Positions 17,506-25,641 of a DNA stretch of 43,823 nt are shown here, piece after piece. Position numbers and translations under genes: made by a program. A model generated the notes under the pieces. The model searched no databases, was not told the DNA's origin, and saw only the letters and a program-made list of their open reading frames with translations. Numbering within the stretch: position 1 is the first letter of the stretch; each line of letters starts with the position of its first letter. The stretch is from Bryobacterales bacterium (GTDB taxonomy: Bacteria > Acidobacteriota > Terriglobia > Bryobacterales > Bryobacteraceae): positions 369 to 44,191 of the forward strand of contig PNAJ01000009.1 of the NCBI GenBank assembly GCA_003170295.1. The letters run 5' to 3'.

Positions 17506-18830
17506 ACCAGAAAACATTGCACCGGCCCTTGTGGCCAACTTTGATTCTTTTGAGCGCGAGCTTCGCGATGGCGCAGACGCAGCCATACGACCTGCTGCTG
17601 CAGGGCGGCCATGTGATTGACGCGAAGAATAAAATCGACGCCGTGCGCGACGTTGCCATTCGCGACGGAAAGATTGCGGCGGTGGCGCAGCACATCGACC
17701 CGGCGCAGGCTTTTAAGGTCGTCAACGCCAGTGGACTCTACGTAACGCCGGGGCTGATCGATATTCACGTGCACGTCTATGCAGGCACCGCGGAGCCGCG
17801 TTCCTACGCCGGAGACAACAGCCTGTATCCCGATGGATATACTTTCCGTGCGGGTGTGACTACGGTCGCCGATGCCGGTTGCGCCGGTTGGCGAAACTTT
17901 GAGGACTTTAAGCAGCGCGTCATCGATCGCGCGAAGACCAGGGTACTCGCGTTCATAAACATTGTCGGCAACGGCATGCGTGGCGCGAAATATGAGAACG
18001 ACCTTGCCGATATGGAAGCCAAGCCCACGGCCGACATGGCCCTGCGGCACAAAGACACGATCATCGGCGTCAAGACGGCGCACTATGCGGGTCCGGAGTG
18101 GACCCCGGTGGAGCAGGCTGTCGAAGCGGGGACCATCGCGAACATTCCCGTGATGGTGGATTTCGGCGCGAATCGTAAAGAGCGGCCGATGAGCGAGCTG
18201 GTCACGAAAAAGCTGCGTCCCGGGGACATCTATACGCACTGCTATTCCGGCCTGCGGGACGAGTTGGACGCATCGGGCCACGTCAACCCGACGATGTTTG
18301 AGGCGCGCAAGCGCGGCGTCATTTTCGATGTGGGCCACGGCGGAGGAAGCTTCGCCTGGAGGATCGCTGTACCGGCCATCCAGCAGGGATTCCTTCCCGA
18401 TTCCATCTCCACAGATCTGCATACCGGCAGTATGAACGCAGGCATGAAAGATATGGATAACGTGATGAGCAAGTTTTTGGCGATGGGGGTAGCGCTTAAG
18501 GACGTGGTGGCGGACTCGACTTGGAATCCGGCTCGCGAGATTCATCGCGAGGAGCTTGGGAATCTTTCACCAGGCGCCGTGGCCGATGTTACCGTCTTGC
18601 GCCTGGAGCGAGGCAGTTTCGGCTATACGGATATGTACGGAGCAAGGCTGAAGAGCGATAAGAAACTCACGTGCGAGTTGACTCTACGCGATGGAAAGGT
18701 CGTCTGGGACCTGAACGGCATGACCCGTCCCGATTGGACTACGCTGCCGCGCGATTATCGCCAAACGGGAGACCGTCGTTGGGACTCCGTCACTCCTGCG
18801 CCGGTCAGAAACCCGGATGCGAAGCGCTGA
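17502..18830 (+). CDS. secreted amidohydrolase, COG3964 type, copy 2
   Basis: A 442-residue tandem duplicate of the preceding gene, with the same architecture: signal peptide ending FAMAQ, DIHVHVY for the HxH ligands, IGVKTAHYAG for the lysine, YTHCYSGL, DVGHGGGSF and SISTDLH. The C-terminus carries a proline-rich extension absent from copy 1. ATG 17502 sits in an ATGA overlap with the stop of copy 1 and is preceded by GGAAAAA; ATG 17493 is also possible. The metal-site residues are intact in both copies, so both should be active. Divergence between copies may reflect different acyl substrates (inference). Confidence 0.8.
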   Translation: MNQKTLHRPLWPTLILLSASFAMAQTQPYDLLLQGGHVIDAKNKIDAVRDVAIRDGKIAAVAQHIDPAQAFKVVNASGLYVTPGLIDIHVHVYAGTAEPRSYAGDNSLYPDGYTFRAGVTTVADAGCAGWRNFEDFKQRVIDRAKTRVLAFINIVGNGMRGAKYENDLADMEAKPTADMALRHKDTIIGVKTAHYAGPEWTPVEQAVEAGTIANIPVMVDFGANRKERPMSELVTKKLRPGDIYTHCYSGLRDELDASGHVNPTMFEARKRGVIFDVGHGGGSFAWRIAVPAIQQGFLPDSISTDLHTGSMNAGMKDMDNVMSKFLAMGVALKDVVADSTWNPAREIHREELGNLSPGAVADVTVLRLERGSFGYTDMYGARLKSDKKLTCELTLRDGKVVWDLNGMTRPDWTTLPRDYRQTGDRRWDSVTPAPVRNPDAKR

Positions 18831-19025
18831 CCAGTTTACCTCGTTACACTTTATTGAGTTCTCCCAAAAAGATATCTGCTGGAGCACTGCTAGCAATTGT
18901 TTCGCTCTCTGTTTCAGGGGTCCTTACTCGTAGGGCAAGAAGTCACCGCCAGCATAACGGGTCGATCACGAACGGAGCATTCAGCTGGTCGGCAAGTTCT
19001 ACTTCTAGCCTTAACAGAACGAATT

Positions 19026-19049
19026 GGGGAGGTCCTTCGAGACCTCCCC
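19026..19049. terminator. hairpin terminator between convergent genes
   Basis: GGGGAGGTC-CTTCGA-GACCTCCCC, a perfect 9-bp stem followed by TTTGAT on the plus strand and AATTCG on the minus strand. It ends 9 bp before the minus-strand receptor's stop and 195 bp after the amidohydrolase stop. The T-run is short, so termination strength is uncertain. The 18831-19025 stretch before it shows no convincing gene. Confidence 0.65.
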
Positions 19050-19058
19050 TTTGATCGG

Positions 19059-22000
19059 TCAAAACTGAAACTTCAAGGCGAATTGTAAGTTGCGCGAGCC
19101 GACCGATGTGTTGACCACACCTGTCGGTATCCCGGACGTGTAGTTGGGATCGACACCGTACTTCGACTTATCGATACCGCCACCGGGGAATACGTCGGTC
19201 GAGTAGCCTCCCACCGCGAATATGGGAGTGTTGAAGGCGTTAATCACATCGAAACGAAACTCGAGCGACTGGCGTTCGGTGAGGACAAACTTCTTAGAAA
19301 GACTCATGTCGAACTGCTTTATGCCGGGACCTCGCTCGCTTGAGATGGGACAGTTCCCGAGCTTGCCCGGTCCGGGAATCGACATGGTGGTCGGGTCGAA
19401 CCACACATAGCCGCCGCCTGCGAAGTTCTTGTACGGAGTCGCCACCGAGGGACTATCGCAATTCGGGCGTGGCTGGAAGTAGGCGCCGGTCGGATCGTTC
19501 CCGAACTGGATCATCGAAATCGGAAAGCCTCCGTGTGCGGTCGCGATGGCGTCATAGCGCCAGCCGCCGAAAACCGCTTCCACTACTTTGTTCGCGTTCT
19601 TGCCGAAGGTGCGATTGTGACCGAACGGCAGATCATAGTTCACGTAGCCCGTGAAGACATTCGTGACATCGGCATCGCAGAGGCCATAGTCTAACTTGAT
19701 GTTATACACATAGGACTGAAACGCGACATCGGCGGTGGTCTGAGCTGCGGCCGCATTGCCGTACCGGCCATAGTAACCCTGGTTGTTGGTCAGGCATTTC
19801 GACCACGAGTAGTTAAGCTGGAACACGAGTCCCTTACTCATTTGCTCGCGGGCGACAAGTTGGAGGGCATCGTAATTCTGGATCGCAGTCGAAGTGTTGA
19901 GCCTCTGTTGACCTGTACCGTCGTTCTTCAAGGTGGGATTACCAGATAGGTAAGGTCCGGAAACGCTATAAGGGCCGCCGGCGGGAGGACTGGAAAGAAG
20001 TACGCCCTGACCCATGTTGTAGATTGCCGCCATGTGGTCGGTATGCTGCCCGACGTAGCCTGCTTGGAGAGTCAGCGTGTTTGTTATCTGACGCTGGATG
20101 GTAAGGTTCCATTGATTAGATACTGCGGGCCGATAGTTAGGATCAGTGGCATGGATGCGAACACCTGCGAAGCAAGCCGCGGGAGCCGAAGTCACGTTGG
20201 CTAGCGTGCAGCCGCTGGTGGAACCGAGCGCGCCGAAGCCTTGATCTAAACTCACCTGATTGGATGGAATCGCACCGGTCGAGTTGGTCGCACCCCACTG
20301 TCCCACCAGATCGACGTTCCAGGGAGCGTTCGTCGCGAGTCGGTTAAACTCTCCGGTCCCTTCCTGGAAGCTGGACCGGGAGAAAGCCGCGCGAACCACT
20401 GTCTTATCGTCCACACTCCAAGCTAGGCCGAGGCGAGGCAGGAAGTTAGCGATCCCGTTGTACTGGTTGTAGAGCGCCCTGCTATTGCCATTTTGTCCAG
20501 CGAGCTCCACCTGACCGCTATATTCTCCGAAGTTAGTCATGCGGTTGTGCACTTCATAAATCGGCGTGAACAACTGCCACCGAATCCCGGCGTTCAGAGT
20601 TAAACGTCGTGTGATGTGCCAGTCGTCCTGGAAGAACGCACCGATCGCTTCGTTGCGCTGGCCGACCGTGCCGGTATAGCCGAGGCCATAACCCATGTAT
20701 GACGGAAGACCGAGAAAGAAGTCCGCTTCTGAGTTGCCAGTATATGTTCCGTTGAATCCGATCTGCCCTGCGGCGCCGTCGCTGCTGGTCGCGGGAACGT
20801 AATTGTTACGATACCGGTTGAATTGGAAGCCCATGCGCATAGTATGTGCTTTCTTGATCCAGGTTGCGGTGTCGGAAAACTGAATAGAGGTCTGATGAAA
20901 AATCTCAGGCCCATCGGTGGTGCCGAAGGCGAAGGGTCCATTCAATTGTCCGCCGACCTTGGAGCTCGCAAAGGACAGACCGGGAAGATACTGCGTCGGT
21001 TGGCCGGGAATGAGATTGGCTCCGGCGGTGGTCGTCAGAGATTGTGTGTTCGCTTCGGCCGGAAAATAATTCATGCCGACGCGGACATCGTTCACGATCG
21101 CGGGACTGATCGTCCGGGTATAGTCAAGCACCGCCTGCTGCAGCGGAAAAACATTGGCTCCGCTGCCGCTATACTGAAACACTTCACTGTTCACGATCGG
21201 ATTATCGACGTGCTGCTGGGAGTAACGCGCGAAGACCCGATCTTTATCCGTCGGGTTCCAGTCGGCCTTGATGTCGCCCTGATTTCCGTGCGTGAAGTTC
21301 TGCACAGTGTTGTTCAGGTTATTTATGGTTCCATTGGCCTGACCCGGAAGATTCGGCTTCGGCAGGGCATTGGCGATCTTCATCGCTGTGGCGCTGATGC
21401 CGCTGATGCACGGGTTGACGCCCATCTTCTGACTACCGGTACAGATCGCCGCCTGGCTTAAGTTAGATGGCATCGGAATGCGATTACCTTTGGCGTCGAC
21501 GGCTCCCGGATAGTACAGGGTCACGCCCAGATCGGTGAGATTTCCGCTGAGGTCGGCCGCCGTGAAAGTCGTCTTCGGGCTGGGGCTTGCCGGAAGATCG
21601 AAGCGCGAGCCTTGATAGTCGGCGAAGAAAAACAGCTTGTTCTTTTTGATCGGACCGCCGAGGGTTCCGCCAAACTCATTCCATCGTTGCCGCGGCGTCG
21701 GTAGGCCGTTGAAGTTGTTGGACCACTCGTTGGCATTGAAAAAGTCGTTGCGAAGGTACTCGAACAGATTGCCGTGGAAGTGATTCGTCCCGGACTTGAG
21801 GCTAACATTGATCACTCCGCCCAGAAACTGGCCAAACTCCGCATCAGGATTGTTAGTGATCACGTTGAACTGTTGAATGGCATCGACGCTCGGCGAGTAA
21901 GCAACGTTGTTATCCACAAATTCGGTGTTCTCCATTCCATCGAGTAAGTAATAGTTTGCCTGCTCGCGATTGCCATTGAGGTTCGGTCTGGCTGCATTGA

Positions 22001-22562
22001 AGGTTTTTAAACCGGTGTTAAAGGACGCTGGGCTGATGGTGACCGCGCCTGGAGCCAGCAACGCCAGTTGATTGTAGTTTCTGGTTTCAAGAGGCAGGTT
22101 TGCGATTGCCGACGCTTCCATCACCGAACCTACGTCGGTGGTCTGAGTTTGCAGCATGGGCGCGGCACTGGAAACTTCCATTTGCTGGGAGACCTGCCCG
22201 AGCGTCATCGAAAAATCGATTCGCGCCGTCTGGTTCAATTCCAATTCGAACGGCGCATGCACGGTGGTTTGGAATCCCGATGCTTCCACGCGAACGTCGT
22301 ATTTTCCGATCGGTAGCCGGGGGAAATTGTACGCGCCCTGTGCGTCGGTCTGGGTTTTCCAGGTGGTTCCTCGATCCGTGTCTCGAGCCGTCACCGTCGC
22401 AGCGGGCAGTGCCGCCGCCGAAGGATCCACCACCGTGCCGACGATTGCGGCTGTCACCTGCTGACCCCAAGACGGAGCGGCAGGAACGATCAATGCCGCG
22501 AGGGCCAGCAGCATCCACGCGGTGCCGCGGAAAATTCGTGAAAGCGATTCATTACTTCTCAT
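19059..22562 (-). CDS. TonB-dependent receptor, Oar-like, with carboxypeptidase-regulatory-like domain
   Basis: A 1167-residue outer-membrane receptor. The signal peptide ends PAAPSWGQ. Residues about 36-120 form the regulatory beta-sandwich (AAIVGTVVDPSAAALPAATV, DAQGAYNFPRLPIGKYDVRV). A plug-like region follows (NYYLLDGMENTEFVDN, IQQFNVITNNPDAEFGQ, NVSLKSGTNHFHGNLFEYLRN), then the barrel, ending FALKFQF with a terminal phenylalanine. ATG 22562 is chosen over an in-frame codon at 22604 because AAGGGG precedes it and the basic-hydrophobic signal follows. The 80-bp element at 22626-22705, nearly repeated upstream of the PIG-L gene, lies 63 bp before the start. This links the receptor to the hexosaminidase/deacetylase genes and suggests an amino-sugar-containing ligand (inference). 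Confidence 0.9.
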   Translation of the reverse strand: MRSNESLSRIFRGTAWMLLALAALIVPAAPSWGQQVTAAIVGTVVDPSAAALPAATVTARDTDRGTTWKTQTDAQGAYNFPRLPIGKYDVRVEASGFQTTVHAPFELELNQTARIDFSMTLGQVSQQMEVSSAAPMLQTQTTDVGSVMEASAIANLPLETRNYNQLALLAPGAVTISPASFNTGLKTFNAARPNLNGNREQANYYLLDGMENTEFVDNNVAYSPSVDAIQQFNVITNNPDAEFGQFLGGVINVSLKSGTNHFHGNLFEYLRNDFFNANEWSNNFNGLPTPRQRWNEFGGTLGGPIKKNKLFFFADYQGSRFDLPASPSPKTTFTAADLSGNLTDLGVTLYYPGAVDAKGNRIPMPSNLSQAAICTGSQKMGVNPCISGISATAMKIANALPKPNLPGQANGTINNLNNTVQNFTHGNQGDIKADWNPTDKDRVFARYSQQHVDNPIVNSEVFQYSGSGANVFPLQQAVLDYTRTISPAIVNDVRVGMNYFPAEANTQSLTTTAGANLIPGQPTQYLPGLSFASSKVGGQLNGPFAFGTTDGPEIFHQTSIQFSDTATWIKKAHTMRMGFQFNRYRNNYVPATSSDGAAGQIGFNGTYTGNSEADFFLGLPSYMGYGLGYTGTVGQRNEAIGAFFQDDWHITRRLTLNAGIRWQLFTPIYEVHNRMTNFGEYSGQVELAGQNGNSRALYNQYNGIANFLPRLGLAWSVDDKTVVRAAFSRSSFQEGTGEFNRLATNAPWNVDLVGQWGATNSTGAIPSNQVSLDQGFGALGSTSGCTLANVTSAPAACFAGVRIHATDPNYRPAVSNQWNLTIQRQITNTLTLQAGYVGQHTDHMAAIYNMGQGVLLSSPPAGGPYSVSGPYLSGNPTLKNDGTGQQRLNTSTAIQNYDALQLVAREQMSKGLVFQLNYSWSKCLTNNQGYYGRYGNAAAAQTTADVAFQSYVYNIKLDYGLCDADVTNVFTGYVNYDLPFGHNRTFGKNANKVVEAVFGGWRYDAIATAHGGFPISMIQFGNDPTGAYFQPRPNCDSPSVATPYKNFAGGGYVWFDPTTMSIPGPGKLGNCPISSERGPGIKQFDMSLSKKFVLTERQSLEFRFDVINAFNTPIFAVGGYSTDVFPGGGIDKSKYGVDPNYTSGIPTGVVNTSVGSRNLQFALKFQF

Positions 22563-22625
22563 ATAAACCCCTTTTGCTCCTTTTAACCAACGATGCTCGG
22601 CCAATGCTGAGCCCGGTCCGCTTCC

Positions 22626-22705
22626 CTGTCCAGTTCAAAACGGTTGTGTCATGCGTTATGAATAGGTTCGTTACACACCGAACATTTGTCGTTTCAATCA
22701 TTTGT
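22626..22705 (-). promoter_or_regulatory. shared ~80-bp regulatory element, copy 1 (TonB receptor)
   Basis: On the plus strand it contains, in order, CTGTCCAGTTCA, AACGGTTGTG, GTTA, GGTTCGTTAC, CGAACAT and a T-rich TTTCA...TTTGT end. All recur in the same order at 25519-25597. GTTCG-(8 bp)-CGAAC is an inverted repeat suited to a dimeric regulator. The element lies 63 bp upstream of the receptor start and overlaps the last codon of the GH20 gene. Confidence 0.7.
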
Positions 22706-24683
22706 CTGGGTATTTTCGCGACACTGACTTTAACATCAGACGAACTGGAATTACTGCGGAGAGCGTCACCTCGGCGTTCGGCTTTTGGATTTCGTTGAGC
22801 ATCAGCATCTGCTCGGAGACCCAGCCTTCGGGCGCCACCGTTCCAGCCCTGAGATATTCCAAAGCTCGTAGGCCGACCGATCCTAGAATCGATAGGTTTT
22901 GGGAGAGTGAAACCAAGTCGGCCGGCGCTTTCCACCGCGCGTCGTTTCCCGCCCATTCAGCGAACGTTACTTGCAGCTCCGCCAGTTCGGCCGGGCAGCC
23001 CGTCACGTTGGCCGCGACTTTTCGCACCGACCGCTCCAGATGGTGGATGCTCTCACTTTCCGGCCGCACCGCGTCCACGAACCGGTTGAGAGGAATCTCG
23101 CTCGTGTATCGGCGGGCATCTCTGCGTCCTTCGATCCCCAGAGCCTCCGACGCGTCGGCCAGGACACGCAATGCATCGGACGAGCCGCCGCCGGCAATCC
23201 GATCGAGCATCCGTTCGTAAGTCGATCGATGCTCCACGCCCACCCAGTCGAGCGCGCGGCTCACGGACTCAAGCCGGTCATACATGGACTCGAGATTCGT
23301 CACTTTCCTTGGCGACCACAGCCTTTCCGCGACCGCTGCGGCACGCGGCCAGATGCGCGAATCGACCGTCTGGTCGCTCACGTATTCCGTCCACATGCAC
23401 GCTTCGCCGCCCAGGATTCGCGACGACTGCTCCGCGCTCAATTCGTCCGGAGCATTGGCCAGCGGATCGACCGCGTAGTGGAAGCTTGCCGGCTTCAAGT
23501 GATCCAGGTAGTAACCGAACGAAAGGATTCCCCGATAACCTTTTCGAGCCGCCTCCTCCAGTGACGCCTGCCCACGCCACGACTGAATTACCGTGCTGTG
23601 CTCCAAGCTAGGATTAAGAACTTCGTCCCAGCCGATCATGGTCTTGCCGTGCTTCTTCAGCAGCCCCTGAAGACGCAGGTTGAAATAGGCGTGGAGCGCG
23701 CGACTGTCGCCAAGCTGGTGATCCTTCGCATACGCCTGAATGGACACTGAATTTTTCCACTGCGTCGCCTCCACTTCGTCGCCGCCAATGTGGAAGTAGG
23801 GATCCGGGAACAGGCGCGCCATCTCGCCGATGAAGTCATCGAGGAATGCGTAGGTCTCCTCGCGCGCTGGATCCATCGTGGGATGAAAGATGCCCCATTT
23901 GTGCTCGATTGTATAAGGACCCGGTGCGCTCGCGAGCTCCGGATAGCCCACAAACCAACTCGTCGTATGACCCGGAATATCGAACTCGGGAATCACGCGG
24001 ATTCCGCGGTCACGCGCATAATCGACCGCATGGCGGATCTCGGCCTGCGTGTAGAAATTCCCGTCGGAACCGGATTGCTGAAGCTTCGGGAATCGTTTGC
24101 TCTCGACGCGAAATCCCTGATCGTCTGAAAGATGCCAGTGAAAGACGTTCATCTTCACCGCCGCCATCGCATCGAGATTGCGCTCCACCACCGCCAATGG
24201 CATCCAGTGACGGGATACGTCGAGCATCAAGCCACGCCATGGAAATCTCGGCCGGTCATCGATGTGGACGCACTCGACATCGGGGCCGGACCCGATCAAC
24301 TGCGCCAATGTTTCCAGGCCGCGCATGACGCCCGTCACTGTCGCGGCGTGGATGCGCGCCTCACGTTGCGAAATGTCTAAGGTGTACGATTCGTCCTCAC
24401 CCAGCGCTGGATACTCACTTCCTCCTTCGCGGCAGTCGATCGACAGCGTCGCTTTCTGCTTGCCGGCATGCATCGGAATTCCCGCCTGCCGCGATATGCG
24501 CGCAACGAATCGGCTGATCGCGGCTTCGAGGCGTCGATCGGAATATCCAGACGCTGCGACGCGGAAACTCGAATCGATGGTCAACTTGCCCGCGGCAGGT
24601 ACGGTCTTCCACGGCAAAGGCATTACGCCGGCGCACTTGGCCGATTGAGCGAGAATCGCTAAAAACAACAGTGGTTTTGTCAT
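22698..24683 (-). CDS. GH20 beta-N-acetylhexosaminidase, secreted
   Basis: A 661-residue glycoside hydrolase family 20 enzyme, which releases terminal N-acetylglucosamine or N-acetylgalactosamine by substrate-assisted catalysis. The signal peptide is MTKPLLFLAILAQSAKCAG. A GH20b-like domain covers about residues 25-140. The TIM barrel has FPWRGLMLDVSRHWMP, NVFHWHLSDDQGFRVESKRF, IRVIPEFDIPGHTTSW, HIGGDEVEATQW with the catalytic pair D302-E303, and GGEACMWTEYV. About 170 residues of helical C-terminal extension follow. ATG 24683 has AAGGA upstream; in-frame codons to 24863 belong to the preceding gene. It starts eight bases after the PIG-L stop, so the two are co-transcribed. The natural source of its substrate (chitin fragments, peptidoglycan or glycoprotein) cannot be told from sequence. 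Confidence 0.88.
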   Translation of the reverse strand: MTKPLLFLAILAQSAKCAGVMPLPWKTVPAAGKLTIDSSFRVAASGYSDRRLEAAISRFVARISRQAGIPMHAGKQKATLSIDCREGGSEYPALGEDESYTLDISQREARIHAATVTGVMRGLETLAQLIGSGPDVECVHIDDRPRFPWRGLMLDVSRHWMPLAVVERNLDAMAAVKMNVFHWHLSDDQGFRVESKRFPKLQQSGSDGNFYTQAEIRHAVDYARDRGIRVIPEFDIPGHTTSWFVGYPELASAPGPYTIEHKWGIFHPTMDPAREETYAFLDDFIGEMARLFPDPYFHIGGDEVEATQWKNSVSIQAYAKDHQLGDSRALHAYFNLRLQGLLKKHGKTMIGWDEVLNPSLEHSTVIQSWRGQASLEEAARKGYRGILSFGYYLDHLKPASFHYAVDPLANAPDELSAEQSSRILGGEACMWTEYVSDQTVDSRIWPRAAAVAERLWSPRKVTNLESMYDRLESVSRALDWVGVEHRSTYERMLDRIAGGGSSDALRVLADASEALGIEGRRDARRYTSEIPLNRFVDAVRPESESIHHLERSVRKVAANVTGCPAELAELQVTFAEWAGNDARWKAPADLVSLSQNLSILGSVGLRALEYLRAGTVAPEGWVSEQMLMLNEIQKPNAEVTLSAVIPVRLMLKSVSRKYPDK

Positions 24684-24691
24684 CCGTATCC

Positions 24692-25489
24692 TTAAAGTGG
24701 GAAGATTCCTTCCAGCTCCTGACGATGAGGCCTGCGCCCGTATTCGCAAATCTGAAACGCTTCGGCATGCTGGATCTCCGCGGCTTGCTCCACCCCGTAG
24801 CGGCGAGCCAGGGCCGCGCGCATGCAGTGGTCGATGGGGCGGTTCCACTCTTTCGCGAGCCATTCGCGCCGCGCGATCGCATCGTGAGGGACTTCATCCA
24901 GCCGTCCATCCACCCGGGGGAGCCATTCGTAAACTTGCGAAGCGTGCGCGTCCAGGGCGTCAAGCTTCCGGTCCCAGGTTTCGTCGATCGCGACCACCAG
25001 CTCCGGAGTAAACCTTGCGGGCAAATGAAATTGGTCTTCGAGGTACAGAAAAAGAGTGTTCCGCCGAATTGCTAGCGTATCTGGACAAACGTGCGGGACC
25101 ATCACTAAATAAGCCGAATCCTGCACCAGCTGGCTGGTGTAGCGATGATCCGGATGGTAGTCCCAAGGGCGATGCGTCAGGACTACGTCCGCCTCCCATC
25201 GACGGATCTGGCGGACGATCTCATGGCGTCGCTCAAGCGTCGGAGCCAGCTCTCCATCCCGGTTTTCGAGCACCTCCACCTCCGCGATCCCGAGCCGTTG
25301 CGCCGCCTCCTGTGCCTCCTGCTTTCGGACGTTGGCCGTCGCCTCCGGGGAATGCAAGTGGTGGCCCGCAGCGCCGTTGGTGACCGAAAGGAACTTAACG
25401 GCGTGCCCCAGCGCGGCAGCCTTCGCAGCGGTCCCCCCGAACCCGATCTCGCAATCGTCGGGATGCGCGCCTATACAAATGATCCTCAC
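24692..25489 (-). CDS. PIG-L (LmbE-like) N-acetylglucosamine deacetylase family protein
   Basis: A 265-residue PIG-L family zinc hydrolase. Motifs are IICIGAHPDDCEIGFGG (H9, D11 and D12: zinc ligands and catalytic base) and THRPWDYHPDHRYTSQLV (the third zinc histidine lies in HPDH). Family members deacetylate N-acetylglucosaminyl groups on small molecules or lipids; bacterial examples include MshB and BshB. No signal peptide is present, so it is cytoplasmic. GTG 25489 is chosen, with AGGA eight bases upstream. The alternative GTG 25531 sits inside the repeated regulatory element, which is non-coding at its other copy. Coupling to the GH20 gene suggests that imported amino sugar is deacetylated inside the cell (inference). 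Confidence 0.82.
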   Translation of the reverse strand: MRIICIGAHPDDCEIGFGGTAAKAAALGHAVKFLSVTNGAAGHHLHSPEATANVRKQEAQEAAQRLGIAEVEVLENRDGELAPTLERRHEIVRQIRRWEADVVLTHRPWDYHPDHRYTSQLVQDSAYLVMVPHVCPDTLAIRRNTLFLYLEDQFHLPARFTPELVVAIDETWDRKLDALDAHASQVYEWLPRVDGRLDEVPHDAIARREWLAKEWNRPIDHCMRAALARRYGVEQAAEIQHAEAFQICEYGRRPHRQELEGIFPL

Positions 25490-25518
25490 CTCTGGAATCC
25501 TGACCTGCGGAGGACGCG

Positions 25519-25597
25519 CTGTCCAGTTCACAACGGTTGTGCGGAGTGTTACGCCCCGGTTCGTTACCCGGATCGAACATATTTGTTTTCAGTTTGT
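25519..25597. promoter_or_regulatory. shared ~80-bp regulatory element, copy 2 (PIG-L/GH20 and divergent regulator)
   Basis: This has the same ordered blocks as copy 1 at 22626: CTGTCCAGTTCA, AACGGTTGTG, GTTA, GGTTCGTTAC, CGAACAT and a T-rich end. Spacing between GGTTCGTTAC and CGAACAT is six bases here against four in copy 1. CACAACCGTTGTG in this copy is a near-perfect palindrome, and GTTCG-(10 bp)-CGAAC an inverted repeat. It lies between the PIG-L start (25489) and the regulator start (25642), with a TAAAAT box at 25613-25618 for the regulator. Confidence 0.7.
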
Positions 25598-25641
25598 TCG
25601 AGCAAGACATGTTAAAATCGAATTCCTAAGGGGGGCTCTCT

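Noticed and set aside
18831..19025. Small gene between the amidohydrolase and the terminator
   Set aside because: No start with a ribosome-binding site, no conserved-looking peptide, and the frames continue from shadows of the upstream gene.
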